DNA from: Thermoplasmata archaeon
GTDB lineage: Archaea > Thermoplasmatota > Thermoplasmata > Thermoplasmatales > Thermoplasmataceae
NCBI GenBank assembly: GCA_021809755.1
Contig: JAJZJZ010000004.1
Location: forward strand, 1-54,607
DNA: 54,607 nucleotides
Direction: 5' to 3'
The stretch's first letter is position 1. Every line of letters begins with the position of its first letter. Shown here one piece after another: positions 18,024 to 26,491 of this stretch. A model generated the notes under the pieces. The model saw only the letters and a program-made list of their open reading frames with translations. It had not been told where the DNA came from and ran no database searches. Made by a program: the position numbers and the translations under genes.

Positions 18024-19065
18024 AGACACCTCCAATAGTCTTCTGCATTTCACCGAAAAAGTTGCATGGATCCTTAGGTCCCGGTGCTCCTTCAGGATGA
18101 TATTGTACAGACACTGCAAATTTTTCACTATCAGATACCATTTCTACGGCTCCGTCATTTGCATCTCTCTGGATTACTTCCAGAGGAGTTCCAAAAAGGC
18201 TCTCTTCAAGAACCTGATAATTATGATTGTGTGAGGTAATGAAACATCTATCCTCCTCTATAACTGAGTGATTTGTGCCATGATGGCCGTATAACATTTT
18301 TTCCGTTGACGCACCAAGAGCCATGCTTAGAACCTGATGACCCAGGCACACACCGAATATTGGAATCTTCCCATAGTTCCGTCTGATCAGTTCTCTTACG
18401 CCATCAAGGCTTTCATCCGATGGATCTCCAGGCCCATTTGATAAAAATATTGCCGCATAGGATCCGTTTATTGCATGAAGTGGAAAATCAAAGGGAATAA
18501 CATGTAAAGAAGCTATTTTTGAAACTTGATTTATGAGGGATATCTTAGTTCCCATATCAACGAATAACACTTCTTCATTTGTGCCGTTATTGAGATGATA
18601 GTCAGTTGTGGTTGCGAATCTTCTGAGAAGATCTCGGGTATTCATGGTTCCAAATTCAATTTCAGGGTTTCTTGTACTGGAAAGTATACCCCTCATGTTT
18701 CCTTTTTTCCTTATAAGTTCGATAATCTTTCTGGTATCCACGCCTTTAATGCCTGGCACACCGCTGTTATGCAAAAGCATGTCGAGTTCACGAAAGGCTT
18801 CAGAATTCAATCCAGCCGTTTCCTTTATTATTACCCCGGAAGCAGAAATTTCTTTGCTTTGTGGAATGCTTCTTCTCAGGTTATATGTTATAACCGATGG
18901 AAAAGCAAAAAGTACGATCTGACCCCCATATGAGGGGTCTGTGAGTACTTCCAGATATCCTGTTGGTGATGTTGTAAAAATTAATTCCCCTGAAACATCA
19001 ATAGATGCCCCAAATGCCTCCCCCTCAAAGACGTTTCCATCTTCAAGGAGAAGGTATCTCTTCAA
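17998..19065 (-). CDS. carA: Carbamoyl-phosphate synthase small (glutaminase) subunit
   Basis: CarA hydrolyses glutamine and channels ammonia to CarB. The N-terminal CarA domain (about 1-165) begins with LLEDGNVFEGEAFGA and contains the substrate-binding GVDTRKI motif. The C-terminal class I amidotransferase domain shows LSNGPGDP, the nucleophile in FGVCLGHQ and the His-Glu pair in VQYHPEG. Length (355 aa) is standard. The start is a TTG with AGGTGG on the minus strand just upstream. A TATA box (TTTTATATATTTTAAAAC) lies near 19167-19185, which implies a leader of about 85-100 bases, unlike the leaderless neighbours. Whether that leader is regulatory cannot be seen. Confidence 0.95.
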   Translation of the reverse strand: MKRYLLLEDGNVFEGEAFGASIDVSGELIFTTSPTGYLEVLTDPSYGGQIVLFAFPSVITYNLRRSIPQSKEISASGVIIKETAGLNSEAFRELDMLLHNSGVPGIKGVDTRKIIELIRKKGNMRGILSSTRNPEIEFGTMNTRDLLRRFATTTDYHLNNGTNEEVLFVDMGTKISLINQVSKIASLHVIPFDFPLHAINGSYAAIFLSNGPGDPSDESLDGVRELIRRNYGKIPIFGVCLGHQVLSMALGASTEKMLYGHHGTNHSVIEEDRCFITSHNHNYQVLEESLFGTPLEVIQRDANDGAVEMVSDSEKFAVSVQYHPEGAPGPKDPCNFFGEMQKTIGGVYAKNTWNK

Positions 19066-19315
19066 ATATCCACCTTCCCTCTATTGTAACATTTGAATTC
19101 CTTTTTGAATAATTTCATTTCCACAAGACTTTTCAAATTGTCACCACTCTAAACTTATAGGATAGTTTTAAAATATATAAAACCATTTTTGTTATCAGAT
19201 TTGATTACTATTACTATTTAGACAAACATTAATTGGATTTCATTCGTAATTTGATATGAAACTGTAGCAAAACTGGGTTTAAAACCGTTATATATTCTGG
19301 CTCCATCGTATATAT

Positions 19316-20137
19316 GTGTCAAATACAGGAATTCAAAACACCACTAACCCTGAAGCGGAGGGAATAGAATTTTTTAAAAAAAATTCAGATGCATTTGCTC
19401 ATAGCTTATCGCATAAAACTGGAGAAGATTTGAATGTTCTGATTGAACATTTGCCAACTTCCAAAAGAAATAAGGCGCTGGACGTGGCAACTGGGACCGG
19501 TTTCACGGCTATGAGACTTGCCGAACTATATGATATTGTAATTGGTCTCGATGCTACAAAAGAAATGCTTAACGAGGGATTAATACTTTCAAACCAGAGA
19601 CATATTAAGAATCTGATTTTTATCATTGGAAAGTCTGAGAAAATGCCGTTTATGGATTATACTTTCGATGTAGTCACTTGTAGGCGTGCAGCCCATCATT
19701 TCAATGACCGTGAGGGATTTATAGGCGAGGTTAAGCGGGTTTTGAAGGAATTTGGAACATTTGGTTTTGTAGATATGCTATCCCCTGATGATGACATTAA
19801 CGATTCATTTAATCAGTTTGAGAGGTTGAGAGACGAGACTCACCTATCTGCAGGGACAAAAAAGTATTGGGAGGAAACAATTGTTAAAGCTGGTTTTAGA
19901 GTAGAATTTTCAGAGGTAACAAAAGAGAAGATGACATTTGAAAGATGGCTTTCACCGGTAAAGCCGGATTCGCCACAGGGTAGAAGATGCAGAGAATACC
20001 TTGAGAGTAATGATCACCTCAAGGCCATACTCTCGTATAATGAGGACGATGATTCGCTGATTAAACAAAGGCTTGTTCTCACAGCTACCTCTATGGATAG
20101 AGTAAATAACCATCCATCAGAAGAGAGGAAGCCTTGA
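19316..20137 (+). CDS. SAM-dependent methyltransferase, UbiE-like class I
   Basis: The protein carries the class I Rossmann methyltransferase signature: motif I ALDVATGTGFTAMRLAE (about 55-71), the acidic end of beta-2 in GLDATKEML, and a motif IV-like region FDVVTCRRAAHHF. The best family resemblance is to UbiE/Coq5-type C-methyltransferases, but the substrate cannot be read from the sequence. The start is GTG at 19316, with a TATA box (TTATATATTC) about 28 bases upstream, so the mRNA should be leaderless. An out-of-frame ATG begins two bases earlier. The stop TGA overlaps the TTG start of the DUF72 gene, so the pair forms an operon. Confidence 0.85.
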   Translation: MSNTGIQNTTNPEAEGIEFFKKNSDAFAHSLSHKTGEDLNVLIEHLPTSKRNKALDVATGTGFTAMRLAELYDIVIGLDATKEMLNEGLILSNQRHIKNLIFIIGKSEKMPFMDYTFDVVTCRRAAHHFNDREGFIGEVKRVLKEFGTFGFVDMLSPDDDINDSFNQFERLRDETHLSAGTKKYWEETIVKAGFRVEFSEVTKEKMTFERWLSPVKPDSPQGRRCREYLESNDHLKAILSYNEDDDSLIKQRLVLTATSMDRVNNHPSEERKP

Positions 20138-20934
20138 ATATTTATACAGGTACCTCAGGCTGGAGTTATGACCATTGGGTTGATACCTTCTATCCTCACG
20201 GTTTAAAACCTGAACAATACCTTAGATACTATTCATCTGTATATAAAGCCGTGGAAATTGATTCAACTTTCTATAGGATTCCGGATGAAAGAACAATATG
20301 GAATTGGGATAAATCAACGGATGAAAAGTTTAAATTCTGCCCTAAAATGTTCAGAAAAGTAACTCATGAGTTCAAACTTGCTGAAACTGGAGAGGTCATT
20401 GAAACATTCATGAAAAAAGTCAGACTTCTGGGAAAAAAACTTGGAGTAATATTGGTTCAAATGCCCCCCACATTAAAATACAAGAATAGTAAATTGATTC
20501 ATGAATTTATTGAAAGTTTGCCTCAAAATATCAAATTCGCTTTTGAATTCAGGGATGATTCTTGGTTCAATGACGAGATATATGCTCTCCTTAGAGATTA
20601 TGGAATGGGATTATCTTGGGCTGACACGCCTTTTGCCAAGAAACATTATGAACTAACTAATAATTTCTTATATCTCAGACTCGTTGGAGACAGAGCGATT
20701 ACTGATGGAAACCTCGGAAAGACTTCAATTGACAGGAGCAAACAAATAGAATCATGGGCTTCAAAGGTAGAGGAAGTAAGTGGCAAAATAGAAAGTGGTT
20801 TTATTTTTGCCAACAATCATTATGAAGGGTTTGCTCCTGCAACAATAAATGTGTTTATGAAAAAACTTGGAATATTTGAAACATATCCTATTAACAAAGG
20901 ACGTCAGGGAGACTATCAGAGCAAATTATTTTGA
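20134..20934 (+). CDS. DUF72 TIM-barrel-like protein
   Basis: DUF72 proteins (YecE family) form a TIM-barrel of unknown function, some with nucleic-acid links. The N-terminal YTGTSGWSYDHW...FYPHGL and EIDSTFYRIP motifs, FAFEFRDDSWF in the middle and YLRLVGD near residue 190 are all family hallmarks, as is the C-terminal FANNHYEGFAP. At 266 aa it is full length. The start is TTG (TTGA overlap with the methyltransferase stop), preceded by GAGAGGAAG as ribosome site. A second member of the family is at 38535. The catalytic activity is unknown. Confidence 0.92.
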   Translation: MNIYTGTSGWSYDHWVDTFYPHGLKPEQYLRYYSSVYKAVEIDSTFYRIPDERTIWNWDKSTDEKFKFCPKMFRKVTHEFKLAETGEVIETFMKKVRLLGKKLGVILVQMPPTLKYKNSKLIHEFIESLPQNIKFAFEFRDDSWFNDEIYALLRDYGMGLSWADTPFAKKHYELTNNFLYLRLVGDRAITDGNLGKTSIDRSKQIESWASKVEEVSGKIESGFIFANNHYEGFAPATINVFMKKLGIFETYPINKGRQGDYQSKLF

Positions 20935-20959
20935 CAATATGTCTCTTTGCGGGTAACTT

Positions 20960-21364
20960 TCATTTAATAAGATCAATAAGCTTTGACGCCTCAGGAACGG
21001 AAAGTTCTTCTATAGATCCCTTTTTATTGTCCTTTAGGTATTTTTCCAACTTTTCCTTGGACGCAGGGTTTCTTGAAAGCAGGCTGTTTATGAAACTGAT
21101 CTGCTTTGGTGTTGCGTTTCTTCCTCCACCCTGAGTCTGAGCACCTTCTATTTTTGGAAGCGTTTTCAGCTTGTCTATTAACTCCGATGCCTCTCTGGAT
21201 GTCAACTCAGACACACTACCTTTCCTTTTGTCTGAAAGGTAATCTTTGAGAGTTTTTTCTCCCCCCTTTGAATTTTTCTCAAGATTTGTAATAAATTCTA
21301 TTTGCTTTGGAGATATATTCCTAGCATCTCTGGAACCCTCGTTTCCATCCCTGTTATTCATCAT
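20960..21364 (-). CDS. Tandem-duplicated small-domain protein, 134 aa
   Basis: The protein consists of two copies of a ~45-residue unit joined by a Gly/Gln-rich linker. Each copy reads (S/T)PKQI-(E/S)FI-(T/N)-(N/S)L, then a Lys-rich helix with a K-x-x-(L)xYL-D-K-(R/K)KGS motif, then an (S/V)xEASxLID-L(K) helix. Copy 1 covers about residues 18-66 and copy 2 about 84-134. Similar helix-loop-helix units occur at the ends of some phage and bacterial DNA-processing proteins (DUF3072-like), but I cannot name a function. It is basic and soluble. A TATA-like GTTTTATG is about 24 bases before the ATG. Confidence 0.65.
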   Translation of the reverse strand: MMNNRDGNEGSRDARNISPKQIEFITNLEKNSKGGEKTLKDYLSDKRKGSVSELTSREASELIDKLKTLPKIEGAQTQGGGRNATPKQISFINSLLSRNPASKEKLEKYLKDNKKGSIEELSVPEASKLIDLIK

Positions 21365-21443
21365 TGCAATTCCTTCAACATAAAACTTAAAGCTATTTTA
21401 TGTTAACTGTTTCGGGAATTGAAACAAAGATTGAATCCTGTTT

Positions 21444-22877
21444 CTAATCCATAGAAAAGTCGATGTATGTGTTTTTAATGTGGAGATACTCCTCTATACC
21501 GTGTACACTTCCTTCTCCTGCTTGGCCGGTTAACCTAAATCCCGTATGATACCCCTGGCTGCTTTCCGGTCCGGGCATATTAAGATACAATTCACCAAAT
21601 CTAATCTTTTCAGAAATCCTCATTCCAAGCCCAATATCTTTAGTGAAAAGGTATGAAGCAAGACCGTATTTCGAATCGTTAGCTAATTTTAGCATCTCAT
21701 CCTCATCATTAACGCTCATTGCAGGGAGAACGGGGGCGAATATTTCCTCCTGAAATATACTTGAACTTTGCTCTGCACCTTCCACAAGAACAGGATTATA
21801 AAAGAATCCTTTCTGGAATTCTCTGTCTAAGGTATCAGAACCCATTTTTGATATCGTTGATCCGTTTTCTTCAGCCTGAGTAAGAATTTTTGAAGTATTC
21901 GATATGGCTTTACTATTGATAAGGGGTCCCATGGATGCTTTCAAAGGTGACCCTAAAGTGATTTGCTTTGAAGCATCTCTGAACATTTGCAGAAACTTGC
22001 CGTAAATATCCTCGTGGACATAGAGTCTTTCTGCGGCTATACATGATTGTCCCGCATTGCTATATTTAGCCCAAATAAGCGTATCTATTGCATTCTTAAG
22101 ATCGGCATCTTTCCATACCATAAATGGTGCTTTTCCCCCGAGTTCAAGTATAAGCTTGGCCATATTTGATGAAGCCTTATTCATGATATGTTGGCCAACT
22201 TCTGTAGAACCTGTCATTGTTATCAGCGAAACCTTCCTATTTTCAACAAGATAATCTCCTATTGTTGAACCGGATCCTGTTATAAAGTTGATAACTCCCT
22301 TTGGGAAACCTGCCTCTGAGAACTTCCTTACTATCCAGTTGGCAGAACCTGGAGTATCGCTGCTTGGTTTTAAAACAACAGTATTCCCGCTTAGTATTGC
22401 AGGGGCAAGCTTTCTTATTACCATAGCTGCAGGGAAGTTCCATGGAGTTAAAGCAAGTACGACACCATAAGGAACCCTGGCCTGAATGATTCTTCGTGTG
22501 TTGGTATCTCCTTCAACATAATCCCCGTTTAGCTTTCTCTCGAATCCTAAATAGTACCATAGTTGATCCAGTACTCCATCGACCTCTCCTTTAGCTTCAG
22601 ATATAATTTTCCCATTTTCACTCATAAGAATATCTTCAAGTTCAGATCTGTTGTTTTCAATCAGATTGAAGACTTTGAGCAATAGTATCGATCTTTCTTT
22701 ACTATTTACTGAGGACCAAACAGGAAAAGCATCCAATGCAGAATCTACAGCGCTCTGTGCTTCAGCTTTCGTGGCAGAAGGAAACCTGTACAATAACTGT
22801 CCTGTTACTGGTGAAAATTTGGCAATCTCATTTTGATTTTCAGGCTTAACAAATTGCCCATCAATGTAGAATTCCAT
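21444..22877 (-). CDS. NAD(P)-dependent aldehyde dehydrogenase, succinate-semialdehyde type
   Basis: This is a full-length (477 aa) aldehyde dehydrogenase. It shows the cofactor-binding ALTPWNFPAAMVIRK, the GSTEVG loop, the catalytic base in LELGGKAPF and the nucleophile in AGQSCIAAERLYV. Sequence flavour (SSADH/glyceraldehyde-DH-like) matches enzymes that Thermoplasmata use in the non-phosphorylative Entner-Doudoroff pathway as glyceraldehyde dehydrogenase, but succinate semialdehyde or other aldehydes are equally possible. A TATA-like GTTTTAAC is 22-29 bases before the ATG. The HxlR regulator lies just upstream on the same strand, with only 38 bases between them. Confidence 0.9.
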   Translation of the reverse strand: MEFYIDGQFVKPENQNEIAKFSPVTGQLLYRFPSATKAEAQSAVDSALDAFPVWSSVNSKERSILLLKVFNLIENNRSELEDILMSENGKIISEAKGEVDGVLDQLWYYLGFERKLNGDYVEGDTNTRRIIQARVPYGVVLALTPWNFPAAMVIRKLAPAILSGNTVVLKPSSDTPGSANWIVRKFSEAGFPKGVINFITGSGSTIGDYLVENRKVSLITMTGSTEVGQHIMNKASSNMAKLILELGGKAPFMVWKDADLKNAIDTLIWAKYSNAGQSCIAAERLYVHEDIYGKFLQMFRDASKQITLGSPLKASMGPLINSKAISNTSKILTQAEENGSTISKMGSDTLDREFQKGFFYNPVLVEGAEQSSSIFQEEIFAPVLPAMSVNDEDEMLKLANDSKYGLASYLFTKDIGLGMRISEKIRFGELYLNMPGPESSQGYHTGFRLTGQAGEGSVHGIEEYLHIKNTYIDFSMD

Positions 22878-22915
22878 GCTTTTAAAAGGTAATCATAAGT
22901 TAAAACCTTTCGCAG

Positions 22916-23263
22916 CTATTCAGTATTTGGAACAGCCCAACGTTCGCCCCATTGTTTAAGGTCATTCAGCGCAAATTTTAGTGCTTTTCCTTTTTCAGTC
23001 AACTCATATTTCACTCGGAATGGGCGCGTTGACAATATACTTCTGGATACAAGTTGAACGTCTTCAAGATATTTTAAAGTTCTTGAAAGGGTTCTGGGGC
23101 TTATATTTTTTGCATCTCTCAATAGATCGTTGAATCCTTTTGGACCATCACTTAAATGTCTTATAATAATTAGATTCCATTCACCGCCAATCAACCTTAT
23201 AGATTCCACGATTGGGCAATCTGGAGACTTTTCTTCCTTGTCTTGTATATGCTCAATATTCAC
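22916..23263 (-). CDS. HxlR-family winged-helix regulator
   Basis: HxlR proteins are dimeric winged-helix regulators, often for redox or aldehyde stress. The protein opens with CPIVESIRLIGGEWNLIIIRHL, including the N-terminal Cys that several members use for sensing, followed by the recognition helix SPRTLSRTLKYLED. At 115 aa it is normal. The start is GTG. It lies between the aldehyde dehydrogenase (downstream) and yceI (upstream), all on the minus strand, so all three may respond to the same signal. A dyad in front of its start (23267-23290) may be an autoregulatory site. Confidence 0.9.
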   Translation of the reverse strand: MNIEHIQDKEEKSPDCPIVESIRLIGGEWNLIIIRHLSDGPKGFNDLLRDAKNISPRTLSRTLKYLEDVQLVSRSILSTRPFRVKYELTEKGKALKFALNDLKQWGERWAVPNTE

Positions 23264-23266
23264 TAT

Positions 23267-23290
23267 TTCACTACATTAAAGATAGTAAAT
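23267..23290. promoter_or_regulatory. Candidate operator before HxlR gene
   Basis: A near-perfect dyad TTCACTA...TAGTAAA (6 of 7 paired) surrounds a 9-base AT-rich centre immediately upstream of the GTG. Its size and symmetry suit a dimeric winged-helix protein. It shares an ACTAC/GTAGT core with the palindromes before yceI. Binding is inferred. Confidence 0.35.
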
Positions 23291-23331
23291 AACGTTATTT
23301 AAGCTTTATAAAAAAAAGTAGATGGAAAGTA

Positions 23332-23883
23332 TTATTTCACTTGGACAAGCTCAAGGTTTATATTGATTTTAATACCATCGCCCACCATGACTCCCCCACC
23401 CTCAAGAACCATGTTCCATACGAGACCATAGTCTTTTCTGTTTATTGTTCCAGTGAGAGATATCCCTTGTCTTAAATTTCCATAGGGGTCCTTAATTGGG
23501 CCGCTTCTTTCAACGTCAAAGGTATAAGGTTTCTCAACATCTCTGATCTTGAGGTTCCCGGCAACTTTAAAGTTATCTCCATTTTTCTTTATAGAGGTAC
23601 TTCTAAATACAATTTCAGGAAACTCATCAACTTTAAGGAAATCTGGAGATTTCAGGTGATTATCTCTATCCATGTTTCCCGTTTCTATACTGGAAGAATC
23701 TATCTTAACTATAACTGTAGACTTCTCTACATTTGAGAGATCCTCCTTTCCTTCAACGGAGAATTTTTTAAACCTCCCGTTGACGTGAGAAATCATCATG
23801 TGTCTAACGGAGAACTCTATGCCTGAATGCTCTTTGTCTATTTCCCAATTTCTTGGTTCTATATTTTCTGTAACTATATCCAT
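23332..23883 (-). CDS. YceI-family lipocalin-like protein (cytoplasmic form)
   Basis: YceI proteins bind isoprenoid-like lipids in a beta-barrel. The opening WEIDKEHSGIEFSVRHMMIS, the FPEIVFRST segment and VAGNLKIRDVEKPYTFDVE are family hallmarks, and the C-terminal DGIKININLELVQ closes the barrel. It lacks a signal peptide, so it should stay in the cytoplasm, unlike the periplasmic E. coli protein. A TATA box (TTATATATCA) is 18-27 bases before the ATG, with a strong palindromic cluster further upstream. The isoprenoid ligand (perhaps a quinone or lipid precursor) is inferred. Confidence 0.9.
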   Translation of the reverse strand: MDIVTENIEPRNWEIDKEHSGIEFSVRHMMISHVNGRFKKFSVEGKEDLSNVEKSTVIVKIDSSSIETGNMDRDNHLKSPDFLKVDEFPEIVFRSTSIKKNGDNFKVAGNLKIRDVEKPYTFDVERSGPIKDPYGNLRQGISLTGTINRKDYGLVWNMVLEGGGVMVGDGIKININLELVQVK

Positions 23884-23921
23884 GATACTAAATATTAAAT
23901 TGATATATAACTATACAATAA

Positions 23922-23952
23922 CATGGTAGTTAGTTGATATCTACCATGGTAG
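23922..23952. promoter_or_regulatory. Triple half-site palindrome upstream of yceI
   Basis: CATGGTAG (23922-23929) and CTACCATG (23941-23948) form a perfect 8-base inverted repeat with an 11-base centre. The second arm overlaps a perfect 12-base palindrome CTACCATGGTAG (23941-23952), which adds a third half-site. The cluster lies 39-69 bases before the yceI ATG, upstream of its TATA box, in the gap after the acetyltransferase gene. It is a probable binding site for a dimeric regulator; the neighbouring HxlR protein is the prime candidate. Confidence 0.6.
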
Positions 23953-23966
23953 TCTCATATTCGTAA

Positions 23967-24506
23967 CTAATTTCTGAAGGTAATTCCAAAATTTAACATG
24001 TCAAAATACGTGCCATTAAGAAGTAACGAATCCCTTTCAATTCCCTCTATTGAAAAACCACATTTGAGGAGCACTCTCATGGATGAAGGATTATTATGCA
24101 TGACCTTAGTATAAAGTCTATGCAAATTCATCGTTTTCTTGGAATATTCAACAACTAGTCCTAAAGCACTAGTGGCAATCCCCCTTTTCCTGTATTGGGA
24201 ATTTATCCAGTAACCTATGTGGGCACTTTTATTCTCATAATCTATATTGCTGAGACCAATGATACCCACTTTCTTACCTTCAAAGGCTATAAACCAGTCT
24301 ATGATGAATGGTTTTCCGTTATCCTCTCTATTTTTTGTGATAAAGCTTTCTGCATCATCTATGGTATAGGGATAAGGAAAAGCTCTGATTCCAATGGTTT
24401 TTCCTATACTCTCATCGTTTGCCAATGTTGATAGTTCGCTTGCATTATCAATTTCAAGCGGAGTTTCAAGTGAAATTTTCCCAGAAGTAAGAATAACCTT
24501 GTCCAC
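23967..24506 (-). CDS. GNAT N-acetyltransferase, RimJ/RimL-like
   Basis: The 179-residue protein has the GNAT fold. It begins with a substrate part, then shows the beta4 strand KVGIIGLSNIDYENKSAHIGYWI, the acetyl-CoA pyrophosphate loop in QYRKRGIATSALG and the C-terminal NPSSMRVLLKCGF motif typical of the RimJ/RimL subgroup (acetylating ribosomal proteins, sugars or small molecules). The substrate is unknown. It lies upstream of yceI in the same direction, separated by 83 bases that hold the yceI operator cluster, so it is probably separately transcribed. It lacks unusual features. Confidence 0.85.
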   Translation of the reverse strand: MDKVILTSGKISLETPLEIDNASELSTLANDESIGKTIGIRAFPYPYTIDDAESFITKNREDNGKPFIIDWFIAFEGKKVGIIGLSNIDYENKSAHIGYWINSQYRKRGIATSALGLVVEYSKKTMNLHRLYTKVMHNNPSSMRVLLKCGFSIEGIERDSLLLNGTYFDMLNFGITFRN

Positions 24507-24885
24507 ATCAACAGGAAATACTCTTCTTATTTTAATGTATGTCGATCAAAATTATGATTCTTTACATAAAAAAAAGAGATAGTTCAATTTTATTTTACGA
24601 TAGCATAGAAAGAAATGCCTTTTGTTGCATGAGTATCAGTATATGGTGTTCAAATTTTTATCTGCATTTTCAACTTCATCGAACCCTTCTTCATGTAAGA
24701 AAGGGTGGATAAATTTTCAGCGAACTTTTAGATTCATAATGAACATGGATTATCCCATCAATTGGCAATATTCATTTGGATAGCAGTTAGCATGCATACG
24801 ATACTAATCAATTTGAAAGCCCATATCAAGACTTATTTATGTCAAAAGTGTTCCTCCTTAAATAAGAATTCTTGTTTCCTCAATA
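24507..24885. other. Intergenic region between GNAT and DNA methyltransferase genes
   Basis: This 379-base AT-rich stretch contains no gene I can support. At its end, TTAAATAAG (24858-24866) lies about 27 bases before the methyltransferase ATG and is probably that gene's TATA box. The minus-strand end carries the promoter region of the acetyltransferase. Confidence 0.5.
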
Positions 24886-25947
24886 ATGTCTTCAGATGGA
24901 ACAACACTTCATAAAATCTATGGGGCGGATTCAAGAAATTTATCAATGATCAAAGACCGTAGCGTGAATTTGATCGTAACATCTCCACCGTACCCAATGA
25001 TAGAGATGTGGGACAAGTTATTTTTTTCGCTCAACAATAAAATTGAAGAAAAAATGAATCTCCACGAAACTATGCAAGCATTTGAATTGATGCATGAAGA
25101 ATTAGATAAGGTATGGGAAGAATGTCATCGTGTTCTAAAAGAGGGAGGAATCATGTGCATTGTCATAGGAGATGCCGTGAGAACCCTTGATGAAACATTT
25201 CAATTATTCTCTTCACATTCAAGAATCTTGGCAAAAGCAATGCAAATAGGATTTTATATTCTCCCATCTATTATTTGGAATAAGCCTACAAATGCACCCA
25301 ATAAGTTTCTAGGTTCTGGTACTCTCCCAATTGGGGCATACGTTAAAATGGAACATGAGCACATTCTTGTATTCAGAAAGGGCAACAAAAGAAAATTTAC
25401 AGGAGATGAAATAGAATTAAGGAGAATTAGTTCCATTTTTTGGGAAGAAAGGAACGAATGGTATTCTGATATATGGAAAGGTATTAACGGGAAACGGCAG
25501 ACAATAAATAATACAGGTTCAAGGAATAGAAGTGCAGGATTTCCAATAGAAATACCTATGAGACTCATTTCTATGTTTTCTTCCATTGAAGATACAGTGC
25601 TTGACCCATTCCTTGGAGAAGGAACTACGGTCACAGCTTCAATATTACTAGAAAGAAACAGTGTGTCTGTTGAGATTGACTATAAACTTGTGGAAGAATA
25701 CAGTAAAAACATAGCTTTTAAAGTTAGCACTATTAATAATTTAATTGATGAACGGATATTAAGGCACAGAAAATTTATTCAAAACATGGGGGAGAGACAG
25801 TGGAAATATTTTAACAATTCTTTAAAAATGCCAGTGGTTTCCGCAAACGAGAGATGGATTAAATTTAATCACATCAAAGCTATTGATTTAAGGGAAATTG
25901 AAAAAATCATAGGAAAAGAGCTGGTTATATCATATGAACTGGAATAA
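24886..25947 (+). CDS. DNA methyltransferase, N4-cytosine/beta-class type (orphan)
   Basis: The protein transfers a methyl group to an exocyclic amino group in DNA. Motif IV TSPPYP (32-37) comes before the SAM-binding motif LDPFLGEGTT (239-248), the permuted order of beta-class enzymes; SPPY is usual for m4C enzymes. Between them lies a variable target-recognition region (about 100-230). The C-terminal ~70 residues are extra and have no clear motif. No restriction endonuclease is next to it, so it is an orphan by context. A TATA box about 27 bases before the ATG implies leaderless transcription. The target sequence cannot be read from the protein. Confidence 0.88.
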   Translation: MSSDGTTLHKIYGADSRNLSMIKDRSVNLIVTSPPYPMIEMWDKLFFSLNNKIEEKMNLHETMQAFELMHEELDKVWEECHRVLKEGGIMCIVIGDAVRTLDETFQLFSSHSRILAKAMQIGFYILPSIIWNKPTNAPNKFLGSGTLPIGAYVKMEHEHILVFRKGNKRKFTGDEIELRRISSIFWEERNEWYSDIWKGINGKRQTINNTGSRNRSAGFPIEIPMRLISMFSSIEDTVLDPFLGEGTTVTASILLERNSVSVEIDYKLVEEYSKNIAFKVSTINNLIDERILRHRKFIQNMGERQWKYFNNSLKMPVVSANERWIKFNHIKAIDLREIEKIIGKELVISYELE

Positions 25948-25989
25948 TTAATTCTCTCATATGGATTATTCTGGTCTTAGGGTATTTCC

Positions 25990-26491
25990 AAACCGATTTA
26001 ACTTTCCAGACAGCATAATGCTATTCGAGATCGGAGAAATGGAAAGAATGGTCTTCCTTAAACAGTCTTTATTCAGAACAGTTTGCGATTACTTTCCTTT
26101 CTTTCCATGCTATTGACCATTGTTGTGCATGCTTCACAAAGTTCCATGAGATATTACTTGAAACTTGCAGCTCCATGAAAAAAATGATGCCGGATTGGTT
26201 AAACACACTTCTCTTATGCGAAGAGGAAATATCTGACGCGGATATCCTTCCCCTTTATCTTTATCCCTCCCTCATCATGACCCTGAACATGGTTTCTATA
26301 CGATTGCGGAACTTGAATTTCGCAATGACATGTTCACGAGTCAATTTCAGATGCGTTCGTTGCAAAGCGCAGGTCTTAATATTTTTCCGATCTGGGGGTC
26401 GAAGATCTCCTTCAGGAATGCATGGTGTCGCCAAGCACAGTTGAGAAAAGACTAGAACTGAAGGGATAAGAGTTAGGATCTGGAATGTCAA
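25990..26491 (-). pseudogene. Decayed transposase remnant (C-terminal part)
   Basis: On the minus strand a 76-residue open stretch (26491-26261) contains KFKFRNRIETMFRVMM, which resembles the end of the catalytic domain of IS4/ISH-like DDE transposases (R-x-x-IE-x-x-F-R-x-M, with the catalytic Glu). In a shifted frame directly after it comes IKIKGKDIRVRYFLFA, like the usual (S)KDPxVRLFLFA segment. Two in-frame stops follow and a last open piece ends at about 26000. The frame changes and stops indicate an inactive gene. The GC content is a bit higher than in the flanks. The family call is tentative; I found no terminal repeats. Confidence 0.4.

Noticed and set aside
18024-18128. N-terminal extension of CarB from 18128
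   Set aside because: It only reads through the carA end in another frame; the ATG at 18023 has GGAGGTG just before it.
16693-18234. Plus-strand frames inside carA/carB
   Set aside because: They are antisense to strongly conserved CarA and CarB coding sequence.
25961-26116. Short 51-residue plus-strand frame starting with ATG
   Set aside because: No family resemblance, no promoter at the expected distance and it overlaps the decayed transposase region.
26175-26444. Plus-strand 89-residue frame in the gap after the DNA methyltransferase
   Set aside because: Its composition does not look protein-like and it is antisense to the transposase-like remnant.
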